DNA from: Chara braunii
Taxonomy: Eukaryota > Streptophyta > Charophyceae > Charales > Characeae
Direction: 5' to 3'
Length of the DNA stretch: 31,488 bases
Assembly (NCBI GenBank): GCA_003427395.1
Contig: BFEA01000270.1
Span: forward strand, 804,497 to 835,984
Position numbers and translations under genes: made by a program. Positions within the stretch are counted from its first letter, which is position 1, and each line of letters begins with the position of its first letter. A model generated the notes under the pieces. The model worked only from the letters and a program-made list of their open reading frames with translations. It was not told where the DNA came from and did not search any database. Shown one piece after another: positions 27,261-31,488 of this stretch.

Positions 27261-28452
27261 AAAATAAGATTGAATTTTTCGTTAAAACACGTACAGATAC
27301 ATCATTCTTTTAAACCTCTCTCCTTCACGCAGCTCTAACACTCCGTAGCGCCAATTTTTATCCTATATTCAAAATCACCTCCACTATCCATCTCGCCTTG
27401 CTCAAAAGCGTCGGCTTTGTATCTTACCTCACTCGAAATGGTCAAGAAATGAGAGCGGTTCAAAATCTTCACCTACACTTTCGCCCTTCCTTGCTCCTCA
27501 ATTCTTTCGCGTAACACCTTTCCCAACTAACTCGTACTCTACTAACCTAATACCAAAGGTGACATTAGATCCGGGGGCGCCAGCCCCGAAAACCCTTGTT
27601 TCTCTTCTTCCTGTACTAGATTCCGCTAAGAATCGGGACACATTTTCCACACCACTCCGCTCATCCTCCTCTTCGTCTCCATCTCATCTTCGCCTTCGTA
27701 TGCTTCGCTTGCTGTAGGGCCGAGTCTTTATGACTAGCATATAACCACTAGCAGGATCCACTAAATAGGGGCAGCTCTCACAGTTTGTATTCGTACTGGA
27801 CAAGGAGCTTCTACATGTTTGCCCCACACACGATTTTCTGCTCTCGTTGAAATAATCTTAGGATACACACGCTACCTTCTAACGTATGTGTCTCCCGAGC
27901 CGCACTCCGCACCTATCCGTTGCTTGGATCGGACAACCACGAGGGCCCGCACTCTGAATCGGGAAATAAGGGTCGTGCCAATCTTCTTTGTAGCATTCCA
28001 ATTTTAACGAATGTCCCGAAGAGCAGTCCCACGGGCAACTTCTCTGGGACATCATCACCGAACTGGTCGATCCAGAGCAGTCCAGAATTGCCATATTTCA
28101 CTCACCTGCTTACCGTGAGGCTCAAACACAGGTCCGTATTTCAACAGTTCAAAGGCGTACCAAATGAACCAAGCTAGTTGGCTTCAACACCGGTTTCTGT
28201 ACCAACACGGATACAGGTCTAGAAAACACGACTTGAAAATTAAAAGATTAAAAATAAACTAGTTGATAATAAAAAAATAAAAGAATGAAAATAAGTACTA
28301 GAGTGGAGAGGGGAGTCCTTGAATCCGTCTGATGAAAGTCCGCCAACGTAACCAAAGTGTTAAGGTTCGGTCTAGCAGTAGCGCATACCGACATAAATTG
28401 GTGTCATGCGACACGTGGGCCTACTGAAACACTCTATGGCCATACGTTCGCC
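27261..28452. other. Unassigned segment
   Basis: No gene recognised. A minus-strand reading around 27530-27345 is protein-like in parts (VLRERIEEQG and EVRYKADAFEQGEMDSGGDF) but is interrupted by a TAG and has no start or known domain. Frames at 27819-28180 on both strands shadow each other. Confidence 0.3.
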
Positions 28453-29395
28453 GATCGGTCATCTAGCACTCGGAGGCCCAATCCGTGTTTGTACTTCACC
28501 GCTCACTCCGTTTGCCATGCACAAGTGGCAGCACCGTCTAAATCCAACCTCTACACAAACGAACGCGTACCACGGTGATACGTACCGACCAACGAAAAAA
28601 ATCACTTAGTCCTCGTTTGATCAAAATCAAAAAGTTGGTAGGCAGATGCGCAGGCTTTATAACATCAATAAGGAACATCACAGACGCTTCAAAATTGTGT
28701 GCATACGCACTATCTCCATTCAGTTAAGCATTTAGTCTGCGTAAAACAAAATACAGATGCATCACCTCTCACTCCGTTTGCTATACATAAGTGGCAACGC
28801 CGTCTAAATCCAACCTCCACACAAGAGCACACGTACCACAGTGATATGTACCGACCAACGGAAAAGATCACTTGATGATAGTTTGATCAAAATCAAAAAG
28901 TTGGTCGGCGGATGCGCAGGCTCTATGACATCAATAAGAAACATCACGGGTGCCCCAAAATTGCGTGCTTACACACTATCTCCCTTCAGTTAAACAATTA
29001 GTCTGCGTAAAATAAAATACAGTCGCAACTTGCGAGGTGCACTCAAATTTGTACTCCATCAAGCTCCTACATCTGGCGCTCGGGGGCGCAATCCGTATTT
29101 GTGCTCCACCGCTCACTCCTTTTGCCATACAGAAGTGGCAGCGCCATCTAAATTCAACCTCCACACAAGCGCACGCGTACCATAGTGATAAGTACTGACC
29201 AACGGAAAAGATCATTTTGTCATAGTCTGATCAAAATCAAAAAGTTGGTCGGCGGTTGCACAAGTTCTATGACATCTATAAGAAACATCACGGGAGCCTC
29301 AAAATTGCGCGCTCACGCACTATCTCCCTTCAGTTAAATATTTAGGCAGTGTAAAAGAAAATACAGTCGCAACTTGCATGGTGCACTCAAATTTC
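28453..29395 (+). repeat. Three tandem units of about 270-345 bp
   Basis: The anchor GATCAAAATCAAAAAGTTGG is at 28619, 28885 and 29229, giving steps of 266 and 344. Other shared blocks are CTCACTCCGTTTGCCAT-like (28502, 28768, 29112), 'ccaacctccacacaag', 'taagaaacatcacggg' and 'cactatctcccttcagttaa'. The longer step includes about 78 bases ('gtcgcaacttgc' through 'ccgtatttgtgctcc') that are missing at the first junction. Units look 80-85% alike by eye. No protein frame is conserved among them. Confidence 0.9.
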
Positions 29396-29922
29396 AAGTG
29401 AAAAGTTATTTTCTGTCACTTGCAAAAACCAAGGTGGATACCATTGTAAGGGTATTCACACCAACAACTTGTTGAACCATATTAATCGACATCCACATCG
29501 TTTTGAATAATCAAAGGTTACCAATCTCAACCATAAATCAAATGCTAATGAGAAACGATTCAATTCATTCCGTCGACTGACTCAATTTCGAGGGTTCTAT
29601 CGATCAGTGTCTTACATAACTATTTTTGTTGTTAGGGTTTCAACCCTTGTCTCCCTTTCCCTGACATTGGACTCCGGGATACTTGATATGTATTACAACA
29701 AAGAGTTCGCGTCGTTATAAAACTCTCCATAGTCCTCTCCCTTTGTCCTAGACAATTGTTGGTTCATCGTTGGGTGTAGTCATCGTCCCACGTACGAGGT
29801 CATAACTTACCACGAGGATCCTAACCAAGGCACTCTCGCCTTTTTCACAAAATATTCAAAAATATATAATTTTTAATCACAGACTTCACCTGCAGTCTAG
29901 TACAGGAGTGTCAGGTCTCCAT
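29396..29922. other. Unassigned segment
   Basis: No gene or repeat recognised. Confidence 0.5.
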
Positions 29923-30070
29923 TTTTTTTTTTCTTTTTTTTTAACCAGTCCAGCGTCACTAGGCAAGATGATAAAAACAACCTTCCCTAGTGCGCGGCCT
30001 AGTTGCCCAGATCTATTGGTGGGGAACCTCAACTGCTGGAAAATGGGTCCAGCGTCCCATTTGAACATTT
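29923..30070 (-). mobile_element. LINE 3' tail, minus strand
   Basis: On the minus strand, GACGCTGGACCCATTTTCCA (about 30055-30036) is followed by GCAG, a TTCCCCACCAATAGAT block and an A-rich tail (T runs 29923-29942 on the + strand). Both the motif and the CCCCA-n2-AATAGAT block match the tail at 15285-15354, so they are one LINE family. The element body would extend above 30070, but no ORF2 sequence is recognised there. Confidence 0.65.
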
Positions 30071-30581
30071 TATAAACCGCAGATGGTAAAAGGGCATCTG
30101 GCTGCAAGCATTGACGACCTTGGTGAGATTGGGGGGTTAATTGAGCAACTATGCATATTTTATAAAATTTTGACAAAATTGTTGCCTCTTCTTACTATCT
30201 TAAGTCCACCAGATACTCTTTTTCATCCTAGCAGTAAATTTTTTCTTATTTTAGTCTGTACTCACAAGTCACAACACTTCTCATTGACCATACCAATCTA
30301 GATCAACCAATGCTAACTCTGAGTCAGAGAAAGAAAAAAAGTCAGAAAAAGATTTTGATGATCTCAGTGGAGCTCCTTGTTGTATTTTTAACCAGTCCCA
30401 GAAGGTAATATGATAGTCTCTCCTAAGAGAGGCTTCATCCCCCCCCCTTCCCTTGGCCAAACTACATCCCAAGTCTCTCCCCTTAGGAGTCCCCCAAACA
30501 GTCTATCGTAAAATTCACCTGTTGTTTTTTATTTTCGCTTTCTGATTAAAAGTTATCAGTCGCTGCGTAGCATGTTGTTCA
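30071..30581. other. Unassigned, possibly LINE body on the minus strand
   Basis: A 63-codon minus frame (30472-30281) has a Ser/Phe stretch (SSKSFSDFFSFSDSELA) and no known motif. Position above a minus-strand LINE tail makes LINE origin possible but unproven. Confidence 0.3.
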
Positions 30582-30643
30582 CGTTCGGTCGCAAACGCAA
30601 ACGTTCGCAACCGAACGCGAACATATATATATATATATATATA
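30582..30643. repeat. Hairpin followed by (AT)n
   Basis: CGTTCGGTCGCAAACG and CGTTCGCAACCGAACG pair with two mismatches around CAAA. An AT run (30623-30643) follows directly, and it abuts the G-rich start of the giant palindrome. Confidence 0.75.
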
Positions 30644-30689
30644 GGGGTCTGGGGGGGGTGGAGGGCGTTAGGGGGGGTTCCCAACAGTC

Positions 30690-30884
30690 TTGATTGACTT
30701 CCTCCCTGTCGTCGACATCCACTCCTCCTCCCTCTCCTCCTCCCTCTCCTCCTCCTCCTCGTCCTCCTCCTCCTCTTTTTTACCCGGATCCTGACTTCCC
30801 CCGTCCCCTCCTCCTCCTCCGCTTCTTCTTCTTCTTCTTCTTCTTCTTCTTCTTCTACTGGATCACAATCAAACAATCAATCAG

Positions 30885-30922
<38 letters not shown>

Positions 30923-31206
30923 ATCAATCAATCAGTCCATTCAATCAACGAATCAATTCGATTCGATTCGATTCGTTGATTGAATCGAATCAAGATCAAG
31001 ATTCAATTCAATCAACGAATCGAATCGATTCATTGATTGAATCAATTCGTTGTTTGAATCGAATCTTGATGTAGATTTGATTCATTGAATCGATTCATTG
31101 ATTGAATCAAATCTTGATGTAGATTCAATTCAATCAATGAATCGATTCGATTCATTGATTGAATCTTGATCTTGATTCGATTTAATCAACGAATCGAATC
31201 GATTCG

Positions 31207-31254
<48 letters not shown>

Positions 31255-31488
31255 CTGTGATTCAGTAAGAGGAAGAAGAAGAAGAACAAGAAGAAAGAAA
31301 AGAAGAAGAAAAAAAAAAAGAAGGAGAGGAGAGGAGGAGGAGGGGAAGGCGACGACAGGGGAAGTCGGGATCGGGGTAGGCAAGAGGAGGAGGAGGACGA
31401 CGAGGAGGAGGAGAGGGAGGAGGAGGGGATGTTGACGACGAGGGGGAAGTCGGAATCCGGGTAGGTAGGTAGGAGGAGGAGGAGGAGG
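30690..31488. repeat. Giant near-palindrome of simple-sequence blocks, runs off the window
   Basis: The left arm (30700-30960) reads CTCC-rich, ACCCGGATCCTGACTTCCCC, (CTT)n, GGATCACAATCAAACAATC, (AATC)n. The right arm (31200-31488) is the reverse complement of that order: (GATT)n, GGTTGACTGTGATTCAGT, (GAA)n, GAAGTCGGGATCGGGGT, GAGG-rich. The centre (30950-31200, symmetric about 31070) is built of GAATCGATTC-like palindromic words. The frames across it are compositional. The right side has a second copy of the GAAGTCGGAATCCGGGT word near 31448, so the arm continues beyond the window. Confidence 0.85.

Noticed and set aside
30694-31074. Pro/Ser-rich and Asn/Gln-rich ORFs over the palindrome
   Set aside because: They are translations of CTCC, CTT and AATC repeats, with no independent coding signal.

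Overview
The window is repeat-dominated eukaryotic nuclear DNA. It contains no rRNA, no convincing tRNA gene, no bacterial operon structure and no clearly intact host gene. Almost every recognisable protein belongs to a decayed retroelement: a Ty3/gypsy LTR element with a C-terminal chromodomain and an initiator-Met-tRNA-type primer-binding site, 3' ends of non-LTR (LINE) elements with a zf-RVT zinc-binding domain, and a Penelope-like element whose GIY-YIG endonuclease lies upstream of its reverse transcriptase. Chromoviruses and zf-RVT LINEs are typical of streptophytes, and N-terminal-endonuclease Penelope elements (the Chlamys-type arrangement) are known from the green lineage. A charophyte alga resembling Chara is my best guess. 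This is inference from protein style, not from a database match.

Layout. 1-8116: Ty3/gypsy element on the + strand, made of a 5' LTR (cut by the window start), PBS, long leader, gag, pol (protease, RT, RNase H, integrase, chromodomain) and a truncated 3' LTR. It carries seven in-frame stops and two frame-breaking tandem duplications. 8117-11295: a complex block against the broken 3' LTR, with a 5'-truncated LINE (to 9859), a small terminal-inverted-repeat element (9882-10468), unassigned DNA, and the missing LTR end in inverted orientation (11088-11218). A short direct repeat brackets this block. 11296-13283: low-complexity and foldback DNA, with (GATT)n/(AATC)n arms, an 87-bp tandem duplication centred on a perfect palindrome, and AT-rich runs. 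13284-19150: mostly unassigned DNA with a weak exon-like ORF, a second LINE tail, a 49-bp tandem repeat, hairpins and a possible SINE. 19150-23160: the Penelope-like element on the minus strand. 23161-25728: microsatellite, then a remarkable array of ten degenerate copies of a TTCTGCTTAGAA-centred motif. 25729-25940: a minus-strand open segment with good splice borders. 26100-28450: unassigned DNA with a few weak ORFs. 28453-29395: three tandem units of about 270-345 bp. 29923-30070: a third LINE tail, on the minus strand. 30640-31488: a very large near-palindrome running off the window end.

The window reads as nested and decayed mobile elements rather than a pathway. The strongest biological result is the permuted domain order of the Penelope-like element. 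The most unexplained structures are the TTCTGCTTAGAA array, the giant palindrome, and the rearranged block around the 3' LTR. All 22 ambiguous bases fall inside the gypsy element, so its sequence is less certain than the rest.
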